Origin: Psychrobacter arcticus 273-4
Lineage (GTDB): Bacteria; Pseudomonadota; Gammaproteobacteria; Pseudomonadales; Moraxellaceae
DNA: 64,000 nucleotides
Direction of reading: 5' to 3'
Assembly (NCBI RefSeq): GCF_000012305.1
Contig: NC_007204.1
Span: forward strand, 496,001 to 560,000
The notes under the pieces were generated by a model that saw only the letters and a program-made list of their open reading frames with translations, searched no databases and was not told the origin of the DNA. A program made the position numbers and the translations under genes. Each line of letters starts with the position of its first letter. Position 1 is the first letter of the stretch. Shown here piece by piece: positions 49,092-56,270 of this stretch.

Positions 49092-50459
49092 ATGTCTGAT
49101 TCTTTAGCGTCTCATAGCCATAGTAGCAGTAGTCCTGATAACCGAGCCACCTTGACCGAATGGCTGAATTATATGCAGCAAATTCATGTCTCGGCGATAG
49201 ACATGGGACTGTCGCGCGTACTGCCAGTCGCTGAAGCATTGGGAGTGATACAATCAGCCAAAGATGACGCTTATGTATTTACGGTCGCAGGTACCAATGG
49301 TAAAGGCTCGACGACTGCAGTTATCGCGCAGATATGCCAAGCCGCAGGGTATAAAACCGCATTATATCAATCGCCGCATCTGAGTGTCTTTAACGAGCGT
49401 GTGCGCATCAATGGCGAGATGGTCAGCGATGAAATATTAATTGCCGCATTTAGTACAGTAGAGAACGCACGGTTGCAGTGTGATTTAACGTTGTCATTTT
49501 TTGAGATGACGACATTGGCTGCTTTACTCATATTTTCTGAAGCCGATTGTGATGTTTGGGTATTAGAAGTGGGACTGGGGGGTCGCTTAGATGTGGTCAA
49601 TATCATCGACCCTGATATGGCAGTGATTACCAATATTGCTATCGATCATGTCGACTGGTTGGGTGATAATGTTGAAGCCATCGGTGCGGAAAAAGCAGGT
49701 ATTTTACGTGATGGTATTAGCGTCATTTACGGTGCTGCAGAGATGCCAAATAGCGTACAGCAAACGATAGATAAGCATCAGGCGACTTGTTATCAAGTCG
49801 GTAAAGACTTCAGCTATCGCGAAAATGATTCGATTACATGGCAATATAGTAATGCCGCTGTTACTTTGCAGTTGCCACGACCAGCATTGTCATTGACCAA
49901 TACTGCCAATGCTTTGTCAGCGGTACTCGCCAGTCCGTTAAAAGTGGATATCAATGCTATTGAGCAAGCGCTACAAACCGTTAAGCTTGCCGGTCGCTTT
50001 GATTATCGTGAAGTCCATGAGCGTCACTGGTTATTTGATGTGGCGCATAATGAGCAAGGTGTTGAGTTTCTATTAGCACAGTTAGTGCCGCTTTGGCAGC
50101 AGCATTTAGCACAGCAAAATACAGCTCAACAAGCTACAGGCAAACCTGCCACCATTAAAATGCTGTTTTCTATGCTAGGTGATAAAGACATTAATAAAGT
50201 GGTACAGCGTTTGACGACAGCAGGATTGCCAATCAGTGATTGGTTTATCGCTGAAATTGATTATCCACGTGCTGCCACTACGGAGCATTTGCAAGGTATC
50301 TTAGCGAGCTATGTCGATGATGCTCAGATACATGAGTTTGCGCGTTTGCAAGAAGCCACTCATGCGATTATAAATGCCAGTCAGCCACAAGATTTAATCG
50401 TGGTCTGTGGCTCTTTTCATACGATTGGAGAGGCATTGTCTGCACTTGAGACACGATAA
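49092..50459 (+). CDS. folC: Bifunctional folylpolyglutamate / dihydrofolate synthase
   Basis: Adds glutamate to folates and makes dihydrofolate. 455 residues of the Mur-ligase fold with ATP loop VAGTNGKGSTTAVIAQI, the folate loop YQSPHLSVFNERVRING, the metal site LEVGLGGRLDVVN and the segment ITNIAIDHVDWLG. The C-terminal domain has GRFDYREVHERHWLFDVAHN. The ATG at 49092 is preferred to the TTG six bases earlier. Between accD and the SPOR-domain gene, the usual gene order. Confidence 0.96.
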   Translation: MSDSLASHSHSSSSPDNRATLTEWLNYMQQIHVSAIDMGLSRVLPVAEALGVIQSAKDDAYVFTVAGTNGKGSTTAVIAQICQAAGYKTALYQSPHLSVFNERVRINGEMVSDEILIAAFSTVENARLQCDLTLSFFEMTTLAALLIFSEADCDVWVLEVGLGGRLDVVNIIDPDMAVITNIAIDHVDWLGDNVEAIGAEKAGILRDGISVIYGAAEMPNSVQQTIDKHQATCYQVGKDFSYRENDSITWQYSNAAVTLQLPRPALSLTNTANALSAVLASPLKVDINAIEQALQTVKLAGRFDYREVHERHWLFDVAHNEQGVEFLLAQLVPLWQQHLAQQNTAQQATGKPATIKMLFSMLGDKDINKVVQRLTTAGLPISDWFIAEIDYPRAATTEHLQGILASYVDDAQIHEFARLQEATHAIINASQPQDLIVVCGSFHTIGEALSALETR

Positions 50460-50689
50460 TTTACGTTAAAATAGTGACCGTTTAATGTTAGTCTTAGTAG
50501 TAGCGTGGTGGCAGACAGCATGAAAAATATGCTTTATAATCAAAGTGATTTAAACCTAGCGCATCAGTATTAAAACGGATGGACGCAACCGGCGCTAATG
50601 GCTTGCTGATTTAAGCTATCTATAATATAGTTTGAAATGACAGCTGCGCCGCTCAATCAACCTTATTACCAACTAAGAGACGTAAACGG

Positions 50690-51805
50690 ATGAGTTTTTC
50701 GAGACAAGCCTTATTGGGCATTGGGATGATTATCGGTGGTAGCGTGATGCTATACGCCATGGTACAACAGATTGGTGATACCAATAAATCACAGCCAGCG
50801 TCGGCAATGATAGATCAACCAAGTGCGCAGCCTACGTCTGTGCAGCCACTGACGACAGATATCGAAACAGAAAAACGTATCTTGGCACAAAAACAAAAAG
50901 AGCGAGCTGCTCGCGTGGCAGAGCAAGAAAAGCGTGCCCAGCAGTTCTTAACCGAACAAGAAGCTGCAGAGGCACAAGCATTGGCAAAAGCACGGGCTGA
51001 AAGTCAGCAATATATGGCGAGCAGTATGCCTAGTGTTGAAGACAACGCTAAAGACAACGCTAAAGACGATACTACTGACAGTACAAATAAAGAAGCGACA
51101 ACAAAAATACTTGCAACACCAACGTCTCCTGTTAATTCAGCATCAGTTACCAATGCAAGTGCCAACAATAAGCAAAAGGCAGAGCAAGAAGCCAAAAGAC
51201 AAGCCGCCGCTAAAAAGCAGGCTGAAGCACAAGTAGCTGCGGAAAAATTGCTACCTAAGTCGCCCTCTGATTATCAAGTCAAAAGAGGGGATGGGCTGAT
51301 TAAACTGGCACGACAATATAATATGCCGGTAGAGGTCTTGGCTCAAGCCAATAATATCTCACCCTCGACATCGCTACAGCTTGGTCAAAATATCACCATA
51401 CCATCACGTAAGCAAGTACAGCGCTTAGAGCGTGAAGCCGCTAATGGCAAGCAGGCGCGTGAAGCAAGTCGCCAACAAGAAGAAGCGTTGGCAAAAAAAT
51501 CGGCGGATGCTAAGCGAGAAGCTCAGCAAAAACTCAGTGAAGCGCGTAAAGAAGTCAAAGAAACTGATGCTAAAGGTAGCTTCGGGGTACAAGTAGCGCT
51601 AGCAAACGACCAATCCAAAGCGGATGAGCTGGCAAAAAAATTCCAATCCGCAGGCTATCGGGTCAAGACCAGCCCGACCAGTCGCGGTGTACGGGTGATT
51701 GTAGGTCCTGAGCGCGGTAAAGTTGCTGCCTTAGCCTTAAAAGATAAGATTAATAGTGACCCTAAAGTGAACACCACCAGTGCTTGGGTGTTATATTGGC
51801 GTTAG
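50690..51805 (+). CDS. LysM and SPOR domain cell-division-type protein (DedD position)
   Basis: A 371-residue inner-membrane protein with one N-terminal membrane segment (ALLGIGMIIGGSVMLYAMV). A long charged coiled-coil region rich in Ala/Gln/Glu/Lys (about 60-195) leads to a LysM peptidoglycan-binding domain (YQVKRGDGLIKLARQYNMPV ... LQLGQNITIPS). A second coiled coil and a C-terminal SPOR domain (GSFGVQVALANDQSKADELA ... GVRVIVGPERGK) follow. SPOR domains bind denuded septal peptidoglycan. It occupies the dedD position after folC; the extra LysM is unusual for DedD. Confidence 0.88.
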   Translation: MSFSRQALLGIGMIIGGSVMLYAMVQQIGDTNKSQPASAMIDQPSAQPTSVQPLTTDIETEKRILAQKQKERAARVAEQEKRAQQFLTEQEAAEAQALAKARAESQQYMASSMPSVEDNAKDNAKDDTTDSTNKEATTKILATPTSPVNSASVTNASANNKQKAEQEAKRQAAAKKQAEAQVAAEKLLPKSPSDYQVKRGDGLIKLARQYNMPVEVLAQANNISPSTSLQLGQNITIPSRKQVQRLEREAANGKQAREASRQQEEALAKKSADAKREAQQKLSEARKEVKETDAKGSFGVQVALANDQSKADELAKKFQSAGYRVKTSPTSRGVRVIVGPERGKVAALALKDKINSDPKVNTTSAWVLYWR

Positions 51806-51901
51806 ATGCTCTTGCGCTGGTAATCATATAAAGACAAAGTAAAGTGTGAAATCTAAATCAGATCTGCTTGGCTCTTTATAATTTAATACTCTTATTATTA
51901 A

Positions 51902-51928
51902 AACACGACAGCTACTGTCGTGTTTTTT
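51902..51928 (+). terminator. Intrinsic terminator after the SPOR-domain gene
   Basis: AACACGACAG-CTA-CTGTCGTGTT, a perfect 10-bp stem followed by TTTTT. The T-tail runs into a GTTTTTT tandem repeat. Confidence 0.9.
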
Positions 51929-51975
51929 GTTTTTTGTTTTTTGTTTTTTGTTTTTTGTTTTTTGTTTTTTGTTTT
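51922..51975. repeat. Heptanucleotide tandem repeat (GTTTTTT)x7
   Basis: Seven complete GTTTTTT units from 51922 to 51970 and a partial unit. It apparently grew from the terminator T-tail and is likely to vary in copy number between strains. Confidence 0.95.
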
Positions 51976-52131
51976 AGTGTTTGCTGATTGGCACAAGCTT
52001 GGCTAAGATGGGCGCCGCTTTTATTTTTCTCCATGTATAACCTGTCAGTCTATAAAGGTTGACCTGTTGCAGTTAAAGGTAGCCTATTACGTGGGTTATC
52101 TAACTGCTTTGATAATGTATAAGGTAAAACC

Positions 52132-52662
52132 ATGTCATTTGCTGTTATATTTTTAATCTTGGCGGTTGGGTTTTTGGGAATTATTGCTTTACCAAAGCTA
52201 TTTTCCAATAAACAAACTATTGAACCTGATCCGCAACCTGTGCGCGGCGACGAGTTGGCTATTTGGCCATTTGCGCCAATGCCTATCATGACCGCGACTG
52301 AAGTGATATTTTTTAATAAGTTAAAAAATGCGCTGCCTGAATATCATATCTTTGTGCAAGTTCAGCTGTCACGAATTATCGAAGCGAACAGTGATGAGAC
52401 GTCTGAACGTAGCTTTTGGTTCAATCGAATCTGCCGCCAAAGTGTCGATTATGTGATTGTCGATGTCGATGCTCGGACTACTTTGGTTGCTATTGAGCTT
52501 GATGATTGGACACATAGCAGTAAGGCACGACAAAAAGCCGATGACAAAAAAGATAAGGCGCTTGCCAGTGCGGGCATTGCTATCGTGCGTTTTCATGCAG
52601 AGCGCATGCCGAGTGCCGATATGCTGAGATATGAGCTGATGCAGGTGATTGAGAGCTATTAA
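52132..52662 (+). CDS. DUF2726 domain protein with N-terminal membrane anchor
   Basis: A 176-residue protein. An N-terminal hydrophobic helix (FAVIFLILAVGFLGIIALPK) anchors it in the inner membrane. The DUF2726 domain has FFNKLKNALPEYHIFVQVQL, FNRICRQSVDYVIVDVD and AIELDDWTHSSKARQKADDKKDK; this D-x(n)-ELD-K pattern resembles a nuclease-like fold of the restriction-endonuclease superfamily. Function unknown. AAGGTAAAACC precedes the ATG. Convergent with DUF1853. Confidence 0.85.
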   Translation: MSFAVIFLILAVGFLGIIALPKLFSNKQTIEPDPQPVRGDELAIWPFAPMPIMTATEVIFFNKLKNALPEYHIFVQVQLSRIIEANSDETSERSFWFNRICRQSVDYVIVDVDARTTLVAIELDDWTHSSKARQKADDKKDKALASAGIAIVRFHAERMPSADMLRYELMQVIESY

Positions 52663-52677
52663 GATGATGATAAAAGC

Positions 52678-53640
52678 TTAAAACTTATCTCCCGCTCCGT
52701 CACGTAGCTTAGGGTAAATGACAATAGGTCTATCGCCTGCAAAGTATAAACCGGTCTTTAATATACCGTTTTCAGAATTGATAATTGGCGATTGACGGTC
52801 ATCATAAAAATCGCGTTTGCTAAACCATTCAATATAATGAGCAGCGCGCAATGTATCAATGTTTATCTTTGCAAGATTGAGCTTGTCATATTTATCACAC
52901 CATTTGTGCATGGGAAAACTTGGTGTGAGCCAAGTCGGATAATCAAAGCCCTTGGTATTTATCGGTAAAAAGAAACGCCCTTTTATCACGCCATAGCGCT
53001 TATCAATGCTGACTTGTCCATGATTTTCGGTATCTATCCATACGGTGCAAAACTGCTTGGTTTGCATATGGGTCATTTTACGCTGTAGATTGTCATTGGA
53101 GTTGATGCCAACCCAGTTCTCAGGGGCAAAAGGCGCTGATCCCATAAAAAATTTAATGGCCAGCTCCCAATGCTCAACCAGATTTTCTGCATGATTATAT
53201 AAGATTAAATCCAGCTCGCCAGTCGTTTGTTTGCCATTAAATAACTGCACATTATTAGCAAGGGTCTCGTATGGATGCAACCTGCGAGCAAAGCCATCCT
53301 TTAGCCAAAATGACAGTAAGCCTTCAAAGTGAAAGCCTAAACGATTAGGGCTAGGACGTTTTAATAAGTAGCGGGTTAGCGCCTGATAGGCATTGGTGGT
53401 ATCTAGCTCTTTTAAACGCTGCTGATATCCCTCAAATTGCTGTTGCCAAAAGTGTGCGCTATGTACTGAGATAGCATGAGTGTTTTGGTGGGGCGTAACG
53501 TCAAGCCACTGGGTCAAAACATTAGGGCACGCAAGCACATACGCCAAATCACGCACGTAAGGTCGCTGGTAAGCTTCCCAAGGCGCATAAGTGGCATAAG
53601 TTTCGAGACTATCCGGGCGTGGCGCGTTAAGCTCAGACAT
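52678..53640 (-). CDS. DUF1853 family protein
   Basis: A 320-residue cytoplasmic protein with family landmarks RDLAYVLACPNVL near the N-terminus, RLGFHFEGLLSFWL in the middle and GELDLILYN ... HWELAIKFFMG, a nuclease-like acidic segment (E-L-D ... E-x-K). No experimentally defined function is known to me. Convergent with the DUF2726 gene, 15 bp between their ends. It is the last host gene before the tRNA-associated prophage end. Confidence 0.85.
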   Translation of the reverse strand: MSELNAPRPDSLETYATYAPWEAYQRPYVRDLAYVLACPNVLTQWLDVTPHQNTHAISVHSAHFWQQQFEGYQQRLKELDTTNAYQALTRYLLKRPSPNRLGFHFEGLLSFWLKDGFARRLHPYETLANNVQLFNGKQTTGELDLILYNHAENLVEHWELAIKFFMGSAPFAPENWVGINSNDNLQRKMTHMQTKQFCTVWIDTENHGQVSIDKRYGVIKGRFFLPINTKGFDYPTWLTPSFPMHKWCDKYDKLNLAKINIDTLRAAHYIEWFSKRDFYDDRQSPIINSENGILKTGLYFAGDRPIVIYPKLRDGAGDKF

Positions 53641-53733
53641 AGATCAAACCAGAGTAAACGTAAAGTATTTATCCTAGTGGCTCATTTGCTAAAAGTCTAT
53701 AGGCAATCGTAATATGTTAAGATTATAATCATC

Positions 53734-53764
53734 TATCGTTGAAATACTTTAAAGTCGCTACCGT
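53734..53764. repeat. 31-bp fragment of the dispersed repeat, subtype 1 end
   Basis: GTTGAAATACTTTAAAGTCG followed by CTACCGT matches one end of copy C at 39955-39990. It joins directly to the broken integrase remnant. Confidence 0.75.
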
Positions 53765-53959
53765 CAGCTATCAAGCGTTTCATCTCAATATTGCGCTGGC
53801 GTGCATTTTGAAGGCTCATTACTGGATAAGTGCCAATATGAGGGTTTGCTGTTTGCCTTGCCAGCGGTAGGCGCTAATCCATGACTTAACGCCCGTATAA
53901 CGCACCCATAATTGCAGCCCGTTACCATCACTGTGTTTGTCAGGTCGTTTTGTATCAAT
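53759..53959 (-). pseudogene. Remnant of a tyrosine-type phage integrase (N-terminal arm-binding domain)
   Basis: Translation gives HSDGNGLQLWVRYTGVKSWI and AYRWQGKQQTLIL, then after a one-base loss TYPVMSLQNARQRN. This is the N-terminal DUF4102-type domain of P4/CP4-57-like integrases. Both ends are missing: the beginning is shortened and the downstream end runs into a dispersed-repeat fragment. It lies just outside the tRNA-like attachment site, on the host side of the present prophage, so it probably came from an older element at the same site. Confidence 0.7.
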
Positions 53960-54015
53960 AGAGGTGGGGTGGGGCTAGGCTGTAGCTTGTTGATAGCTAA
54001 AAAACGCCAAAAATA

Positions 54016-54047
54016 AAGGGTAGCCAGCTTATGCTAGACTACCCTAA
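54016..54047. terminator. Hairpin next to the attachment site
   Basis: AGGGTAG ... CTACCCT, a 7-bp stem with an AT-containing loop. Weak T-tract. It may terminate transcripts of the original tRNA. Confidence 0.4.
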
Positions 54048-54056
54048 TATTGTGTT

Positions 54057-54083
54057 TGGTCGGAACGGCAGGATTTGAACCTG
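54057..54083 (-). other. Prophage attachment site: 3' end of a tRNA (probably tRNA-Pro)
   Basis: On the minus strand it reads CAGGTTCAAATCCTGCCGTT then CCGACCA: a T-arm, an acceptor 3' strand CGTTCCG and CCA. The rest of a tRNA does not follow upstream, so only the 3' end is present. Such a fragment is created when an element integrates at a tRNA 3' end. An acceptor beginning CGGAACG fits tRNA-Pro. The intact gene should lie beyond 64 kb at the other prophage end. Confidence 0.72.
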
Positions 54084-54178
54084 TATAACGCGCGTAATAG
54101 TATTATATTGCACTGCTAAACGTAGTAATCACAAGGGCTTGAATATTTAACGTGCAATAGAATGTAGTAGTTGTTGTG

Positions 54179-54201
54179 AAATCTGTGCCAAAATCTGTGC
54201 C
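54179..54201. repeat. Direct repeats near the attachment site, possible integrase arm sites
   Basis: AAATCTGTGCC occurs twice, at 54179-54189 and 54191-54201. Short direct repeats beside tRNA attachment cores are typical arm-type integrase sites. Confidence 0.45.
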
Positions 54202-54206
54202 AAATA

Positions 54207-54476
54207 TCAATCACCGCTTGGGCCAAGCTTCGCGGAGTCGTCTAGCTTCTTCTTGCTCTCTAGCAGCACTTTTTGCCATTGCGAGATATTGAGTTGAGCA
54301 TTCTGCAAATAATCCGTTGACTGACTTTGTGTAGTCGATGACGGCGGATCTATTTGCTGAGATAAGACTGGTCTCGATGTTGGCGATACTGTCTGACAAG
54401 CTGTCATTGATAACGACAACACTATCATACTTATCAGCAATCTGCTTTTGTCGAACTGTGCTTTGATTGACCGCAT
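54207..54476 (-). CDS. Rz1-like outer-membrane spanin lipoprotein, nested in the Rz gene
   Basis: A reading frame lying almost completely within the Rz-like gene in another frame. From the ATG at 54476 it encodes about 89 residues: a short signal peptide, lipobox LSMTAC, then a Pro/Ser/Gln-rich mature part (TVSPTSRPVLSQQIDPPSST). This is the usual look of o-spanins, which pair with Rz to fuse inner and outer membranes in the last step of lysis. The frame is open back to 54527. It ends four bases past the Rz stop. Confidence 0.75.
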   Translation of the reverse strand: MRSIKAQFDKSRLLISMIVLSLSMTACQTVSPTSRPVLSQQIDPPSSTTQSQSTDYLQNAQLNISQWQKVLLESKKKLDDSAKLGPSGD

Positions 54477-54699
54477 TGATGACTCCTTGATAGTTTTGCT
54501 GTTCGATTTGCCGCGCGCTTGACTCATAATCCGCGCGCTCAGTAGCTAATACGAGCTCATGCTTAGCTTTGATCGCATCGATTGCGTAGCCGCGCTGCAC
54601 ATAAACGATAGATAAGGCTGTGATAATGACAACGAGTGCCGCTATCACAAACCAGTGCCAGTATCGCCAAGCCAACTCTATTAATATTTTGACTGTCAT
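54211..54699 (-). CDS. Rz-like inner-membrane spanin
   Basis: About 162 residues from the ATG at 54699, which has GGAG eight bases upstream. One N-terminal membrane helix (WRYWHWFVIAALVVIITALS) is followed by a long helical periplasmic part (KHELVLATERADYESSARQI ...), as in i-spanins. The open frame reaches 54774 but that part overlaps the amidase. The embedded Rz1-type gene in another frame strongly supports the assignment. Last gene of the lysis cassette. Confidence 0.78.
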   Translation of the reverse strand: MTVKILIELAWRYWHWFVIAALVVIITALSIVYVQRGYAIDAIKAKHELVLATERADYESSARQIEQQNYQGVINAVNQSTVRQKQIADKYDSVVVINDSLSDSIANIETSLISANRSAVIDYTKSVNGLFAECSTQYLAMAKSAAREQEEARRLREAWPKR

Positions 54700-54715
54700 A
54701 GTTTTAGCTCCAGTT

Positions 54716-55261
54716 TTAAGCTTTGCAGCCAATGCCGACGTGCTCAGCGATGACATCAGCAAGCTCACGAGCAATTAGCCACTTTTTGGCCTGGTAGGTG
54801 GCGAGTTCAAGGGGATTAGAGATAAAAAACAACTCTAAGATGATGCCACCGCCGCGCACGTAGCCAAGCCGTGAATGTTGGCCACTATTTTCGGCTTTAA
54901 AACCACCGGCAGGACCGCGCACTGGAATACCCATAATATCACTGACTGCTTCGCATAGCTTTTGACAGATGACCTTGTCTTTTGGCTGTGCTAAGGCTTC
55001 GACACCACCCGATGTCGGCAAGTGAAACGCGTTACAGTGAAACTCGATAGCAACTTTGCCTTGTTTGATCAACTTGATAGCATTGCGAAGCGTTTGATTG
55101 TCACTACCATTGCCGTCCGTAACGACATCGATGTCTTTGCGCTCAAGATAAAGCGTGACCATATTTCGCATATCAGTTGCGATTTCTGCTTCAGTGATGT
55201 TGCCGTTTACGGCTCCCGGATCTGTGTTGCTGTGACCTGCTGTAATTACGACTGTAGTCAT
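54716..55261 (-). CDS. Phage endolysin: N-acetylmuramoyl-L-alanine amidase
   Basis: A 181-residue amidase_3-type zinc enzyme. The metal and catalytic residues are visible: His in VITAGHSNTDPGAV, Glu in ITEAEIATDM, His in AIEFHCNAF and Glu in IILELFFISN. No cell-wall-binding domain or signal peptide, so release needs the holin encoded upstream. It ends 16 bp before the Rz-like gene. Confidence 0.92.
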   Translation of the reverse strand: MTTVVITAGHSNTDPGAVNGNITEAEIATDMRNMVTLYLERKDIDVVTDGNGSDNQTLRNAIKLIKQGKVAIEFHCNAFHLPTSGGVEALAQPKDKVICQKLCEAVSDIMGIPVRGPAGGFKAENSGQHSRLGYVRGGGIILELFFISNPLELATYQAKKWLIARELADVIAEHVGIGCKA

Positions 55262-55326
55262 AGTGTTTACCTTATTTTAGATCTAAAAAAGCCCCGCTAG
55301 ATGCGAGGCGTGAATTGAGTTGCCGA

Positions 55327-55650
55327 TTAAGGTGTCTTGTCGATTGCGGCATCCCAAATCTTCGCAATCCTATCGATAGCACCGCCGCCTAAGTGACCGC
55401 TGATTGCTACTAATACGGCTGTAAACAATTGGTCAAATCCCCAGTATTCACAAAGGTAAAACGTCAGAACACCGGCAAAGCCACTGATAATTAATTCGCC
55501 CATTAACCGCACAAATACTTCTGTCAGTGGCAGTGGCTTACGTGATCGGTTAAGTCGTCTGATAAATGCAACGAGTCCGCCCGTGAGTGCTAACAGGAAC
55601 ACCCATAAATATGTCAATAGGCTGTATGTTGTTGGGTCTTTGTCGAGCAT
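55327..55650 (-). CDS. Phage holin
   Basis: A 107-residue membrane protein with three hydrophobic segments (about 12-30, 50-68 and 73-90) and a charged first loop, FIRRLNRSRKPLPLTEVFVR. The pattern and position between tail and amidase genes fit the LydA-like holin group. It controls the timing of membrane permeabilisation. Assignment rests on topology and context. Confidence 0.8.
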   Translation of the reverse strand: MLDKDPTTYSLLTYLWVFLLALTGGLVAFIRRLNRSRKPLPLTEVFVRLMGELIISGFAGVLTFYLCEYWGFDQLFTAVLVAISGHLGGGAIDRIAKIWDAAIDKTP

Positions 55651-55714
55651 GGTCTCTCCTCAAATTTTAGACAAAATAAAACCCCAGTTAAGGGGTTGGT
55701 TTTGGTTGGTTGAG

Positions 55715-56266
55715 CTATACCCAATTAGTTGAGTAATCATATTCAAGCGGATTATCTACTAATAACATCGCTGCTTTATGTTGTTCTGCTACTTCGTAGT
55801 TTGTATTGGTTTTAACACTGATAGCCACTTGCAGCTCCTTTAGTAATTCAACGGTTAATAGCACCCACGAGTTGTCCATCACTTTCCAATTAACAGTTTG
55901 ATATGTGCCCATAGCTGCCATACCTGCGATAGTAGAATACTGTATAGCAGACATACTATCTGTGTGGAATGTCTTGTTTACTGACTCAACCAGTACGCCA
56001 TTTGTTATCTGACTAAGTCGCTTACGTTTTATGCTATCCCAAACCTTATCTTGTTCAAGTACCTTAGTAACTTTAGGGTCAATAATTGGTTCAGGTTTGG
56101 CTACTAAAACACCATCTTTTATATGCTCTTTATCATCATTAGGTTGTTTATCCACTTCTAAAACAGCAAAACCTTCCTCTAAGACAAACATTTCAGGCAT
56201 GTAAAAAGGTGCTGATACCGTTTGAGTGATATTTCCTGTTTCTGTATTATAAATTACAAAAAACAT
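55715..56266 (-). CDS. DUF4376 phage protein
   Basis: A 183-residue protein. The N-terminal 60 residues look like a tail-fibre chaperone start (NTETGNITQTVSAPFYMPE). The C-terminal half holds the DUF4376 region, IQYSTIAGMAAMGTYQTVNW ... ELLKELQVAI. Such proteins lie between tail tip and lysis genes in many siphophages. Function undefined, probably tail-associated. It starts four bases after the gpJ stop. Confidence 0.75.
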   Translation of the reverse strand: MFFVIYNTETGNITQTVSAPFYMPEMFVLEEGFAVLEVDKQPNDDKEHIKDGVLVAKPEPIIDPKVTKVLEQDKVWDSIKRKRLSQITNGVLVESVNKTFHTDSMSAIQYSTIAGMAAMGTYQTVNWKVMDNSWVLLTVELLKELQVAISVKTNTNYEVAEQHKAAMLLVDNPLEYDYSTNWV

Positions 56267-56270
56267 ATTC

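Noticed and set aside
51922..51975. CRISPR-like array
   Set aside because: It is a simple 7-bp tandem repeat without spacers; no CRISPR array was seen anywhere in the window.
54057..54083. A complete tRNA gene
   Set aside because: Only the T-arm and acceptor 3' strand are present; no D-arm or anticodon arm follows upstream.
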